Assembly (NCBI GenBank): GCA_963793645.1
Contig: CAWCAW010000004.1
Span: 605,270-669,269, forward strand
DNA from: CAWCAW01 sp963793645
GTDB taxonomy: Bacteria > Actinomycetota > Acidimicrobiia > Acidimicrobiales > UBA8190
Direction: 5' to 3'
Length of the DNA: 64,000 nt
The translations under genes and the position numbers were made by a program. The notes under the pieces were generated by a model. That model worked only from the letters and a program-made list of their open reading frames with translations, had not been told where the DNA came from and did not search any database. This document shows, one piece after another, positions 29,411 to 37,483 of this stretch. Every line of letters begins with the position of its first letter. The stretch's first letter is position 1.

Positions 29411-31555
29411 GTGGCCCGCCGCCACCGGCTGGTCCTGATCACCTACGCAGTGGTACTGGTGGTGGCGGGCGGTCTCGGATTCCAACTCTTCGGGGCGCTC
29501 AAATCAGGTGGCTTCAATGATCCCGGCAGTCAGGCGGCCCGCGCCGATACCACTTTGGCGGATCGCTTTGCCGTGCACGACCCGACGGCCGCCATGTTCG
29601 TCACGGCGGCCGGTGGCGTCTCCACTCCTGCTGCGACCGCCGCCGGTGAGGCCCTGGTGTCGTCGGTAGCCGCCAATCGCAATGTGGCGGGCGTGGTCTC
29701 CTACTGGACGTCGAAAAGGCCAGCTGCGCTGGTTGGCGACGGCGGTCGCGCCGCCGAGGTGCTCGTCTACGCGCGCCCGGGGGTCAGCGCCGACACGCTC
29801 GGCCCTGCCCTGGCCAAGACCTATGACGGCGACTTTCGCGCTGCGGGCATGCAGCTGCGCGTGGCCGTGGGCGGCCAGGGCGTTGTCGACCATGCTGTGA
29901 ACAGCCGCATCGAAGCGGACCTCGGACGAGCCGAGTCGATAGCCGTGCCCGTGACGCTCGTGCTCCTGCTCTTCGTGTTCGGCAGCGTGGTATCGGCGGG
30001 ACTCCCGTTTTCGGTGGCCATCAGCGCCATCTTGGCCAGCTTCTTCGTGCTGTGGCTCATCTCACTGGGGACGAACGTGTCGGTGTTCGCCCTGAACCTG
30101 ATCACCGGACTCGGGCTGGGGCTGGGGATCGACTACTCGCTGTTGATCGCCAATCGCTTCCGCGAGGAACTGGCTCGAGACCCCGACGTCACCGCAGCAG
30201 TGGCCAAGACTGTGGCCACGGCGGGACGCACCGTTGTCATGTCGGCCGCCACCGTCTGCCTGGTGATGGTTTCCCTGCTGTTCTTCCCTCAGTATTTCTT
30301 GAAGTCGTTCGGCTATGCCGGTATCGCCACCACCGCCCTGGCCGCGCTGGCGGCGGTGACCGCCCTGCCGGCCTTGCTGGCCGTGGTGGGCAGCAGGATC
30401 GACCGCGGCAAGATCCTGCACCGGGACCTCACCCCACGCGCCCATGGCGCGTGGTCTCGCACCGCCGGCTGGGTCATGCGTCGTCCCTGGCCGGTGCTGG
30501 CGGGAGGGTTGGTGATCATGGCCGTGCTGGCTTCACCGGCGTTGTCGGCCCGCTTTGGCACCGTCGACTACCGCTCGTTGCCGTCGAATGATCCCGCCGT
30601 CGTCGTTTCCAACGAGCTGGCCCACGACTTTGCCGGGCACAGTCCCAGCCCGGTAGGCATCGTGTTGGACGGTGCCACCGACGCCTCGGCCGTACAGCAC
30701 TATGCGGTGGAACTCGACCATGTGCCCGGTGTCACCCAAGTCACCACGGCGCGGTCGGTCATCATCAGAGGCCACGTCGTCGCTCCCAATCTCGATCCGA
30801 GTGCCTGGATCTCGGGGACTTCCCAACGCATTGACGTCTTGGCCAGCCAGACGCCGACGAGCTCGGCCGGCATGGCGCTCATCGCCGACATCCGGGCCAT
30901 TCGCCCCCCCGCCCCGAGTCTTGTGGGCGGGCAGGCGGCTGACTTCGCCGATTCCCAGCACGCCATCTCGAGCCGAGGCCTGCTGGCGGTGCTGTGGATC
31001 GCAGGGGTCACCTTGGTGATGCTGTTTCTTTTCACCGGCAGCGTCGTCTTGCCCGTGAAGGCCGTGCTTCTCAATATCGTGACTCTGGGCGCCACCCTTG
31101 GGGTGCTGATGTGGATCTTCAAAGATGGACACCTGCAGTGGTTGGTGGGGCACTTCATCGTCACGGGATCGATCGATACGACCACGGCGGTGTTGGTGGC
31201 GGTGGTGGCCTTTGCCCTATCGATGGACTACGAGATGTTCCTGCTGTCGCGAATCAAAGAGGAGCACGACGCCGGCGCCGACTCCGTAGCGGCGGTGACG
31301 ATGGGCATCCAACGGTCGGGTCGCATTATCACCGCAGCAGCCGCCCTCATCGCCCTCGTATTCGCCACCTTTGTGAGCAGCGGTGTCACCAACATCAAAG
31401 AACTTGGTGTGGGGGTCGCCTTCGCCATCGTGGTCGACGCCACCTTGGTGCGAGGCTTTATCGTCCCCGCATTCATGCGCCTCGCAGGGACGTGGAACTG
31501 GTGGGCGCCGGGACCTCTGGCCAGGTGGCACAAACGCTACGGGTTGTCCGAGTGA
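29411..31555 (+). CDS. MMPL/RND family transporter
   Basis: 714 residues from GTG 29411. Typical MMPL layout: one N-terminal helix (VLITYAVVLVVAGGLGF), an external domain, a five-helix bundle (SIAVPVTLVLLLFVFGS; GLGLGIDYSLLIANRFREEL, whose D-Y pair is the proton-relay motif), then the same again (FALSMDYEMFLLSRIKEEHD). Likely exports lipids, siderophores or drugs by proton motive force. The same frame is open back to the UvrA-like stop and encodes family-like FSRLGRF just before the GTG, with no ATG/GTG/TTG; see findings. Last gene of the DinB-AraC-VOC-UvrA-like run. Confidence 0.9.
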   Translation: MARRHRLVLITYAVVLVVAGGLGFQLFGALKSGGFNDPGSQAARADTTLADRFAVHDPTAAMFVTAAGGVSTPAATAAGEALVSSVAANRNVAGVVSYWTSKRPAALVGDGGRAAEVLVYARPGVSADTLGPALAKTYDGDFRAAGMQLRVAVGGQGVVDHAVNSRIEADLGRAESIAVPVTLVLLLFVFGSVVSAGLPFSVAISAILASFFVLWLISLGTNVSVFALNLITGLGLGLGIDYSLLIANRFREELARDPDVTAAVAKTVATAGRTVVMSAATVCLVMVSLLFFPQYFLKSFGYAGIATTALAALAAVTALPALLAVVGSRIDRGKILHRDLTPRAHGAWSRTAGWVMRRPWPVLAGGLVIMAVLASPALSARFGTVDYRSLPSNDPAVVVSNELAHDFAGHSPSPVGIVLDGATDASAVQHYAVELDHVPGVTQVTTARSVIIRGHVVAPNLDPSAWISGTSQRIDVLASQTPTSSAGMALIADIRAIRPPAPSLVGGQAADFADSQHAISSRGLLAVLWIAGVTLVMLFLFTGSVVLPVKAVLLNIVTLGATLGVLMWIFKDGHLQWLVGHFIVTGSIDTTTAVLVAVVAFALSMDYEMFLLSRIKEEHDAGADSVAAVTMGIQRSGRIITAAAALIALVFATFVSSGVTNIKELGVGVAFAIVVDATLVRGFIVPAFMRLAGTWNWWAPGPLARWHKRYGLSE

Positions 31556-31624
31556 GCAGGTCGACTCGCCAGCGCGCCCGGCGCCGCCGATCGCTGCAAC
31601 GCGGGGCGGGAGTTCTCTCGGATT

Positions 31625-32161
31625 TTAATTGTCAGCCAGGGCGACTCGGGCCAGTGCCTCAACCGGCGCCAAAGCACCAGGCCCTTGGGCCGCCACCAGA
31701 GTCCGACTCCCATTCGCATAGGCGTTGAGGACGGCCCGCCCGCCGACGTCCTGCCCGTAGGCACCGTCGCCGACACCCGAGATGGCCGCCATAGCGGGGG
31801 CTCCGGGGGCGTGGGCAACCTGCCCGGCGTAAACCGAAGCGCTCTGGTGGGCGAAGAGCGTTACAACGGCGGAGCCGCCCCCACCGGTGTATGCGCAAAC
31901 AACCCCGCCTCCCGGTGTGTTGTTTTGGATTGGACCGCTGTAGGAGCCTCCCAGAGCAGTATTTGCCTGAGCCAGGGTCGGGCACACCGTGGCGCTGGTG
32001 GTAGCAGCCGCCGCCGTGGTGGGAACAGCGGCCGTCGTCGCACTTCCCGTTTGCGTTGTCGGAGCCGTTGAGCCGGCACTCGGGCTACTGCTCCCCGAAC
32101 TACATCCCCCTACAACGGCGATACTGAGGACACCGATGGCCAACAGCACTTTGGTGTTCAT
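31625..32161 (-). CDS. Lipoprotein with Thr/Ala-rich linker, DUF3558-like
   Basis: 178 residues from ATG 32161; longer in-frame starts add a non-hydrophobic Arg-rich stretch before the signal. Lipobox VVGGCSSG directs lipid attachment of Cys near residue 17. A linker rich in Ser, Thr and Ala follows, then a small globular part beginning CPTLAQANTALGGSY with a second Cys in GGGVVCAYTG, the pattern of small mycobacterial DUF3558-like lipoproteins. Role unknown. Convergent with the MMPL gene, 69 nt apart. Confidence 0.72.
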   Translation of the reverse strand: MNTKVLLAIGVLSIAVVGGCSSGSSSPSAGSTAPTTQTGSATTAAVPTTAAAATTSATVCPTLAQANTALGGSYSGPIQNNTPGGGVVCAYTGGGGSAVVTLFAHQSASVYAGQVAHAPGAPAMAAISGVGDGAYGQDVGGRAVLNAYANGSRTLVAAQGPGALAPVEALARVALADN

Positions 32162-32247
32162 GGCGGTGACCCTACGACCTGGATGCAGGTCGAACAAGTG
32201 TCGGGGAGCGCATCGGAGTGGCACACCCTGTCGGTCGGCTCCTCGCC

Positions 32248-32754
32248 ATGCCAGGATTAACGGCCGTGACACCGGAATCGCAGGCCCTGTTCGACTCGCT
32301 AGAAAGCCAACGCGCCCATGTGCTTGGGATCGTGGACGGCCTCGCCGACGAAGACCTTCACCGACCAGTACTACCAAGCGGTTGGTCCATCCTCGGGCTG
32401 ATCCACCATCTTGCTGTCGATGTGGAGCGCTTTTGGTTTCGTGAGGTGGTCGCTGGGGATGAGTCACTGACGCCGAGCGGACCGGTCGTATCGGCATGGG
32501 AGATTTCACCGACCACACGAGCCGAATCGATTTTCGAAACGTACCGACGCGAGATCGAACTGGCCAATGCCGTCATTGCATCGACACCTTTGGATGGCGA
32601 ACCAAAGATGTGGCCGGCTTTCTTCGGCGAGTGGCGGTTGCCAGACGTACGCGCCGTATTGCTCCATGTGATTACGGAGACGGCGTGTCATGCTGGTCAC
32701 CTCGATGCCGCTCGCGAGCTCATTGACGGACGGATGTGGCTCAAGCTCACCTAA
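32248..32754 (+). CDS. DinB-like four-helix protein
   Basis: 168 residues from ATG 32248 (GTG 32218 is an upstream in-frame choice; no strong ribosome site for either). DinB_2/DUF664-like: WSILGLIHHLAVDVERFWF (about 48-66) and LLHVITETACHAGHLDAAREL (about 140-160) give the spaced His residues of the putative metal site. Same family as the protein at 25385 but divergent in sequence. Possible thiol-dependent transferase; unproven. Confidence 0.78.
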   Translation: MPGLTAVTPESQALFDSLESQRAHVLGIVDGLADEDLHRPVLPSGWSILGLIHHLAVDVERFWFREVVAGDESLTPSGPVVSAWEISPTTRAESIFETYRREIELANAVIASTPLDGEPKMWPAFFGEWRLPDVRAVLLHVITETACHAGHLDAARELIDGRMWLKLT

Positions 32755-32778
32755 CCAATAAGCGATTGGTGCGACAAC

Positions 32779-33171
32779 ATGAGTGATGTCGACATCGGCC
32801 ACCGGGCCCCGCATCGCCATCGAGTGCGCTTTGGGCTCTGCGCGGTTGCCGCCGTCCTCTTCGCCCTGGCACTCATCAGCGACGTGGTTTCGGGCTTTCT
32901 CAATCCCCGCTGTCCCCCCGGCTGGACTCGTTGGGACTTCGAGCCCGGTCCCGCCGTGGTCTTGGGAATCCCCGTGGCCCTGTTACTCGCTGTTTCCGGA
33001 GTAGCTGTTCTTCGGGCTCGCCGTGAAGCTCCCATTTCTGATCGTGGGCTCCCGATTGCAACGGTCTGTGCGGGAGTTCTCGCGCTACTCGCCGCTGTCA
33101 CGTTGTTTATTCTCGCCTCCAATCTCGTCGACCAGCTGACGGACCCGACGGCCGGGTGCACGACGTTCTGA
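32779..33171 (+). CDS. Small three-helix membrane protein
   Basis: 130 residues, ATG 32779, 24 nt after the DinB-like stop. Predicted helices at about 17-38 (RFGLCAVAAVLFALALIS), 58-78 (AVVLGIPVALLLAVSGVAVL) and 93-115 (IATVCAGVLALLAAVTLFIL). Two Cys lie in the loop and tail. No family recognised. Confidence 0.6.
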   Translation: MSDVDIGHRAPHRHRVRFGLCAVAAVLFALALISDVVSGFLNPRCPPGWTRWDFEPGPAVVLGIPVALLLAVSGVAVLRARREAPISDRGLPIATVCAGVLALLAAVTLFILASNLVDQLTDPTAGCTTF

Positions 33172-33219
33172 CGGAGTCGCTTCCGCTTCGGAGTCGGCAC
33201 GGGGCGATCGGCGTTTTGT

Positions 33220-33948
33220 TTAGACGGGGGCGGGAGTACCGATCAACAAAAAGGTCTGGGGACGCACCAAGGACGTCGGCGCGCCTCCACCGGCCCCAAG
33301 ACGCTCGGCATGAAGTCGTGCGGCCATGGCCAGCAGAACCAATCCTCCCGCTGTCACGAGGTACGCGATCAACGACGTCCAATTCCACCACGGGTTGGGC
33401 AAACCAAGGAGCGACGCCACCCAAGGAATCGTCACACTCAGGGAAAGAACAAGAACTCCCCCAGACGCGGCAATGGCAGCCGGTCGCACGGCCGGCTGGC
33501 GAAGAGCGACTATGAGAAGCGTCGAACCCAAGGCAAGCAGAGCAATAGACAAAACGGGGATCATGGAGAACGGGAGGGTGGGACCGCCCCCGCCCCAAGG
33601 CGAGCACACAAGCATCCAGAGAGGGATCATGGCGAGATAGATCGAGAGCGCGACTACTGCTCTGATTCCGACCGCCCGGCGCTCGCGGCTACCGGAGAGA
33701 GCGCTCGCCCTGACGAGCCTGGTGAGGCTCACGAGACCGAGGGCAACGATCCCCCCACCGGTCAAGAGGTAGTCGTTCGTCGTACCCCGATAGGGGAACC
33801 TCAAGCCACTCAGGTCAAAACAGGCCGCGGATTCGCCTAACCCGATAGCGATAAGCCAGACCCGCTTCATCCCAAACGGACGACTCACGACGAGGCAAAT
33901 GGCGCTGGCAACCATGAGGCATCCGAGCCCAGACACGATGAGCACCAT
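33220..33948 (-). CDS. Polytopic membrane protein, possible 3' part of a split gene
   Basis: 242 residues, about six hydrophobic helices (VSGLGCLMVASAICLVVS at the start; AVVALSIYLAMIPLWMLV; IPVLSIALLALGSTLLIVAL; LIAYLVTAGGLVLLAMAA). It starts directly with a helix and overlaps the 3' end of the membrane ORF at 33815-34312 in another frame. The non-overlapping text of both could be one protein of about 360 residues, interrupted by one indel near the CTCTTCTCTTC stretch at about 33975-33985. No family recognised. Confidence 0.5.
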   Translation of the reverse strand: MVLIVSGLGCLMVASAICLVVSRPFGMKRVWLIAIGLGESAACFDLSGLRFPYRGTTNDYLLTGGGIVALGLVSLTRLVRASALSGSRERRAVGIRAVVALSIYLAMIPLWMLVCSPWGGGGPTLPFSMIPVLSIALLALGSTLLIVALRQPAVRPAAIAASGGVLVLSLSVTIPWVASLLGLPNPWWNWTSLIAYLVTAGGLVLLAMAARLHAERLGAGGGAPTSLVRPQTFLLIGTPAPV

Positions 33949-34312
33949 CGAGAGGAGAAGATCCGACTGCTGAAGAGAAGAGAATCGCCGCCGTCGCCGT
34001 CGCCGCTAGCGCGATCAGCAACAGTCCCGCTCCCAGCGCGGCGAGAACGCTCCTCCTGCTGTTCATACTGCCTGACCGGGATGATCGCCAGGCCCCGAAC
34101 AAGGCGCCGGCGGCGACCACCCAGCCGCACGCTTGGAGGATGGTGCCGACTCGCCAGTCGTTGAGGTAGATCGCCCGTCCGTGCCCAATGCCGTAGCGAC
34201 GTTGGCCGAGGCCATCGGCGACGAAGGAGAGAGCGGCCAGCAGCGCTGCCAAGGACAACCACCGGAGGGACCGGCGGTTGTAAAACAGCGCCCTGACTTC
34301 GTCACCCCCCAT
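33815..34312 (-). CDS. Membrane protein, possible 5' part of a split gene
   Basis: 165 residues, ATG 34312. The N-terminal 110 residues have helices (WLSLAALLAALSFVADGLG; TILQACGWVVAAGALFGAW; VLAALGAGLLLIALAATATAAILF). After about residue 115 the text loses membrane character (HRVWARMPHGCQRHLPRRE) exactly where the downstream gene at 33948 begins in another frame, so this tail is probably out-of-frame translation. See the frameshift finding. Confidence 0.45.
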   Translation of the reverse strand: MGGDEVRALFYNRRSLRWLSLAALLAALSFVADGLGQRRYGIGHGRAIYLNDWRVGTILQACGWVVAAGALFGAWRSSRSGSMNSRRSVLAALGAGLLLIALAATATAAILFSSAVGSSPLDGAHRVWARMPHGCQRHLPRRESSVWDEAGLAYRYRVRRIRGLF

Positions 34313-34365
34313 GGCGGAAGTCTAATGAAAGCGGCCGCGACGAGTCGGGGCCGACCGGAATTCGC

Positions 34366-35046
34366 TCAAGTAGGGAGTCCCTGGCCCGCCTGTTCCGCCA
34401 CCATGAAACTGGCGTACCAGTCGGGCCAGTCGGGGTCGGCCTTGCCGATGCGCTTCTCGTGCTCACCGTGGGCTGCCTCAGCGCGGCGGAGGGCCGCGGC
34501 CAGATCACCGGCAGAGTTGAACGTGGTGATGCTCGCATCGACCCGGCCCGGGAGCCGGTCGGTCACCTCTTGGAGCAGCCAGCTGTTGCCGTCGGGGTCT
34601 TCAAAGGTCGCGAAGGAGCTGTAGCTCTTGTGATCCGGATCCGGCCCGCTGACGCGACCACTGGCTCCCTCGGGATCGAGTTGCGCCCCCGGTGCTCCGG
34701 AATGGAATACCTCGCTGACCTTGACGCCCTGTCGCAGCAGTTCGGCGCGACCCGCCTCGATGTCGGTGACGATCAGATACATGCCATGGGCGGATCCGGG
34801 TGGGGCCGCGGTGATCTTGGTGCCGAACTGCATCGAGCACAGCGATCCCGGTGGGGTGAACTGCACGACCCGGAAGCCGTTGTCGAAGGAGAAGTCGGCG
34901 TCGAGCCTCCAACCGAGGCCGGCATAGAAAGCCTTGGACCGATCAGCGTCGGCCACGGGGATGACGACCGCCTCGAGCTTCAGGTCGACTGCGCTGCCGG
35001 CACCCGTCCCGCTTGCTTCGCCATTGTGTCCATCGACCGTGCTCAT
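34366..35046 (-). CDS. VOC-family protein with C-terminal extension
   Basis: 226 residues from ATG 35046, which has GAGGAG upstream; the longer frame would translate the operator repeats. One VOC domain at about 20-155: KLEAVVIPVADADRSKAFY, MYLIVTDIEAGRAELLRQGVKV and FATFEDPDGNSWLLQEV with the DPDGN turn. The last 60 residues (DLAAALRRAEAAHGEHEKRIG ... DWPDWYASFMVAEQAG) form a helical extension seen in some glyoxalase-like proteins of actinobacteria. Transcribed away from two tandem palindromes at 35071-35128, hence probably repressor-controlled. Confidence 0.85.
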   Translation of the reverse strand: MSTVDGHNGEASGTGAGSAVDLKLEAVVIPVADADRSKAFYAGLGWRLDADFSFDNGFRVVQFTPPGSLCSMQFGTKITAAPPGSAHGMYLIVTDIEAGRAELLRQGVKVSEVFHSGAPGAQLDPEGASGRVSGPDPDHKSYSSFATFEDPDGNSWLLQEVTDRLPGRVDASITTFNSAGDLAAALRRAEAAHGEHEKRIGKADPDWPDWYASFMVAEQAGQGLPT

Positions 35047-35070
35047 ACGAGGCTCCTCTGTCGACTCCGA

Positions 35071-35128
35071 AGTGAATTGTCGGTCCAGACCGACACTGCA
35101 GTGAATTGTCGGTCCAGACCGACACTGC
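35071..35128. promoter_or_regulatory. Tandem 29-bp repeat carrying two palindromic operators
   Basis: Two exact, adjacent copies of a 29-bp unit (35071-35099 and 35100-35128). Each contains the perfect 18-bp palindrome TGTCGGTCCAGACCGACA (35078-35095 and 35107-35124). It lies 25 nt upstream of the VOC gene start and in the divergent gap before the cupin gene, so a dimeric TetR-like repressor could control both directions. No TetR gene is in the window. Confidence 0.75.
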
Positions 35129-35240
35129 TGCACCCTAAACGGCCCAGCGTCATCGCGCTACAGTGCCTTTGGCATCACCGTGAAGGGCGAACTGTGCCGA
35201 CGTTGGTCCATACGCTTCGACGCAGGGAGGTCCACTGACA

Positions 35241-35660
35241 ATGGGGACCCATCAACCAGATCAAGCCGATTTCAAGTCTGTCCTGCCCGAGGAAATCGAC
35301 TGGAAACCGTTTCCCGCGTTTCCGCATTCGGTGCAACTTGCCATCGTCGTCGGCAATCCATCGGAGCCGGGGCCGTATGTGATTCGGGTCAAGGTGCCCT
35401 CGGGCATCAAGCTCATGGCGCACCAGCATCCTGAGGACCGCGTGTACACGGTTATCTCCGGCATCTTCTACATCGGGCTCGGGAGCCGGTTCGACGAACG
35501 ACAGCTCCAGGCCTACCCGCCCGGGGCCGTGGTCGTCCTTCCCGGCGGAACCGCCCACTTCCACTGGGCGAAATCCGGTACGTACGTGACGCAGGTGTCG
35601 GCCATCGGACCCCTTGGTCTTGAGTACATCGACCCCACCGATGACCCCAGAAACCACTGA
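35241..35660 (+). CDS. Small cupin-domain protein
   Basis: 139 residues, ATG 35241 with GGGAGG upstream. Single cupin barrel: motif 1 IKLMAHQHPEDRVYTVISG supplies two His and a Glu, motif 2 PGAVVVLPGGTAHFHWAKSG supplies the last His. Family members bind a metal and act as dioxygenases, isomerases or sensors; the substrate is unknown. It begins a plus-strand run with the peroxiredoxin (19-nt gap) and nitronate monooxygenase (18-nt gap), divergent from the VOC gene across the palindromic repeats. Confidence 0.85.
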   Translation: MGTHQPDQADFKSVLPEEIDWKPFPAFPHSVQLAIVVGNPSEPGPYVIRVKVPSGIKLMAHQHPEDRVYTVISGIFYIGLGSRFDERQLQAYPPGAVVVLPGGTAHFHWAKSGTYVTQVSAIGPLGLEYIDPTDDPRNH

Positions 35661-35679
35661 AGCAAAGGAGACCAAAACC

Positions 35680-36282
35680 ATGCGATCGGACATAAAGCCG
35701 GGCGGCGTCTTCCCCGATTACGCGCTGCCGGACCACACCAACACCGTGCGCAAGCTCAGCGAGATCCAAGGCGAGGACCCCATGATCCTCACGTTGGCAC
35801 GGGGTAACTACTGCCCCAAGGAACATCAGCAACACCTCGAGCTCGCCGCGCACTTTGCCAAGATCGCCGTGGCCTACACCCAGATCGCCACCATATCGAC
35901 TGACGACCACCACACGACGCAGGAATTCCGCGCCTCAGTCGGCGCCCAATGGCCATTTCTCTCCGACCCCGGTCGAACGGTGCAGAAGGACCTGGACATC
36001 CAGGAATACTCAGACCCCGAGCACGATCCGATGATCCCTCACACACTTGTGCTCAAGCCCGGTCTCATCGTGCATCGTGTCTACAACGGCTACTGGTTCT
36101 GGGGACGCCCTTCGATTTACGACCTCTGGTCTGACCTGCGCGTCGCCTCCAGTGAGGTCCGACCGGACTGGGACCTCAGTGCGCCCGGGTTGCGCGAAGC
36201 CTGGACGGCTGGCGACTACTCGCACTTTCACGGGTGGAACAAGCGTGCGCAGCAATCGATGCCGACGTCGTACCAGTCGTAG
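35680..36282 (+). CDS. AhpC/TSA-like peroxiredoxin, single visible peroxidatic Cys
   Basis: 200 residues from ATG 35680 with AAAGGAG upstream. Thioredoxin-fold start (GGVFPDYALPDHTNTVRKLSE), active-site loop LARGNYCPKEHQQHLEL with Cys near residue 47 in place of the usual P-x-x-x-C of typical AhpC. No resolving Cys is visible in the sequence, so a 1-Cys mechanism is likely. C-terminal GYWFWGRPSIYDLWSDL is typical of this actinobacterial subfamily. Likely reduces peroxides; co-transcribed with the cupin and nitronate monooxygenase. Confidence 0.83.
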   Translation: MRSDIKPGGVFPDYALPDHTNTVRKLSEIQGEDPMILTLARGNYCPKEHQQHLELAAHFAKIAVAYTQIATISTDDHHTTQEFRASVGAQWPFLSDPGRTVQKDLDIQEYSDPEHDPMIPHTLVLKPGLIVHRVYNGYWFWGRPSIYDLWSDLRVASSEVRPDWDLSAPGLREAWTAGDYSHFHGWNKRAQQSMPTSYQS

Positions 36283-36300
36283 CCGAACCATGAGGTGGTC

Positions 36301-37255
36301 ATGATGCGAACACCCATCTGCGAGGTGCTCGGCATAGAAAGGCCGATCGTCCAAGCACCCATGGCCGCCGTGGCTGAACTGGCGGCCGCGGTCTCCAATG
36401 CCGGCGCCCTCGGCATGTTGGCGTTGGCGTGGTCCTCGTCGGCCGGTGATGTGGTTCGCCAGACCGCCGCCCTTACCGATCGGCCCTTTGGCGGCAATTT
36501 TGTTCTCGCCTCCGATCAGCATCGTCGCCTGGACGATGCCCTCGAGGCCGGTCTGAAGATCGTGTCCTTCTTTTGGGGAGATCCCACCGACTATGTCGAG
36601 CAGGTTCACGCGGCCAACGGGATCGTCCTGCACACGGTGGGGAGCGCCGACGAGGCGCCGGCGCGCCGTCACCAGTGGCGTCGATGTCGTGGTGGCCCAG
36701 GGTTGGGAATCTGGGGGCCACGTGTGGGGTCAGGTAGCGACCCTTCCCCTCGTACCCGCCGTGGTCGATGCGGTGACACCGGTGCCGGTTATCGCAGCCG
36801 GAGGGATTGGAGACGCTCGGGGGGTCATGGCGGTGTTCGCGCTCGGCGCTCAGGCGGCGTGGGTCGGTACGCGCTTTCTTCTGGCCCAGGAGATGCCCAT
36901 CCACGAGGACTATCGCCGTCGCGTGATGGACGCAGCCGAGACGGATACGAGGTGGTATGCCGACCTGTACGAGGTTGGATGGCCCGATGCGCCCAACCGG
37001 TCTCTACACAACTCGACAGCTAAAGCATGGGAGGCAGCCGGCCAGCCCCCGCCCGGTAGCCGCCCAGGCGAGGGGGACGTCATCGCCCATTTCGCGTCTG
37101 GCGAGGAGATCCTCCGCTACGAACCAGCGGCACCGATGGTCGGCACTACTGGCGACATCGAGGCCATCTCCTTGTGGGCCGGCCAGAGCGTCGCCCTTGC
37201 CACGCAGCTACAACCGGCCGCGGACATCGTGGCCGAACTCGTGGCCGGCTTGTAA
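36301..37255 (+). CDS. Nitronate monooxygenase (2-nitropropane dioxygenase-like), interrupted by a 1-nt frameshift
   Basis: FMN TIM-barrel enzyme of about 317 residues if repaired. The first frame gives the family start (PICEVLGIERPIVQAPMAAVAE), FGGNFVL and IVLHTVGSADEA. The second frame takes over at RAVTSGVDVVVAQGWESGGHVWG (catalytic-site GHxxG region), then VPVIAAGGIGDARG (phosphate-binding loop) and GTRFLLAQE. Dropping one C from 36658-36659 restores DEARRAVTSG, and the total length is one nt over a multiple of three. Oxidises nitronates using O2. Last of the cupin-peroxiredoxin run. The gene is either inactive or carries a base-calling error. Confidence 0.85.
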
Positions 37256-37483
37256 TCGAAGCTGGAATACCGCTGAACTCGAAGGTTCACGAGGCTCGGG
37301 CCTTTTCGAAGTTGGGCGTCTTTCTAAGAGCCCGATCATCGAGCCCATCAGTGCCCTCGCAGGCTCGACACCGAAGGCCCGGTGGTGCCACTACGCAGAG
37401 AGACAACATCCGGCAATCAGAACAGCGGCGCCTTGGGCCGGCCGGGCTGTTCGCCTCTAGTCTCTGACCCGAAGGAGGGCGCA

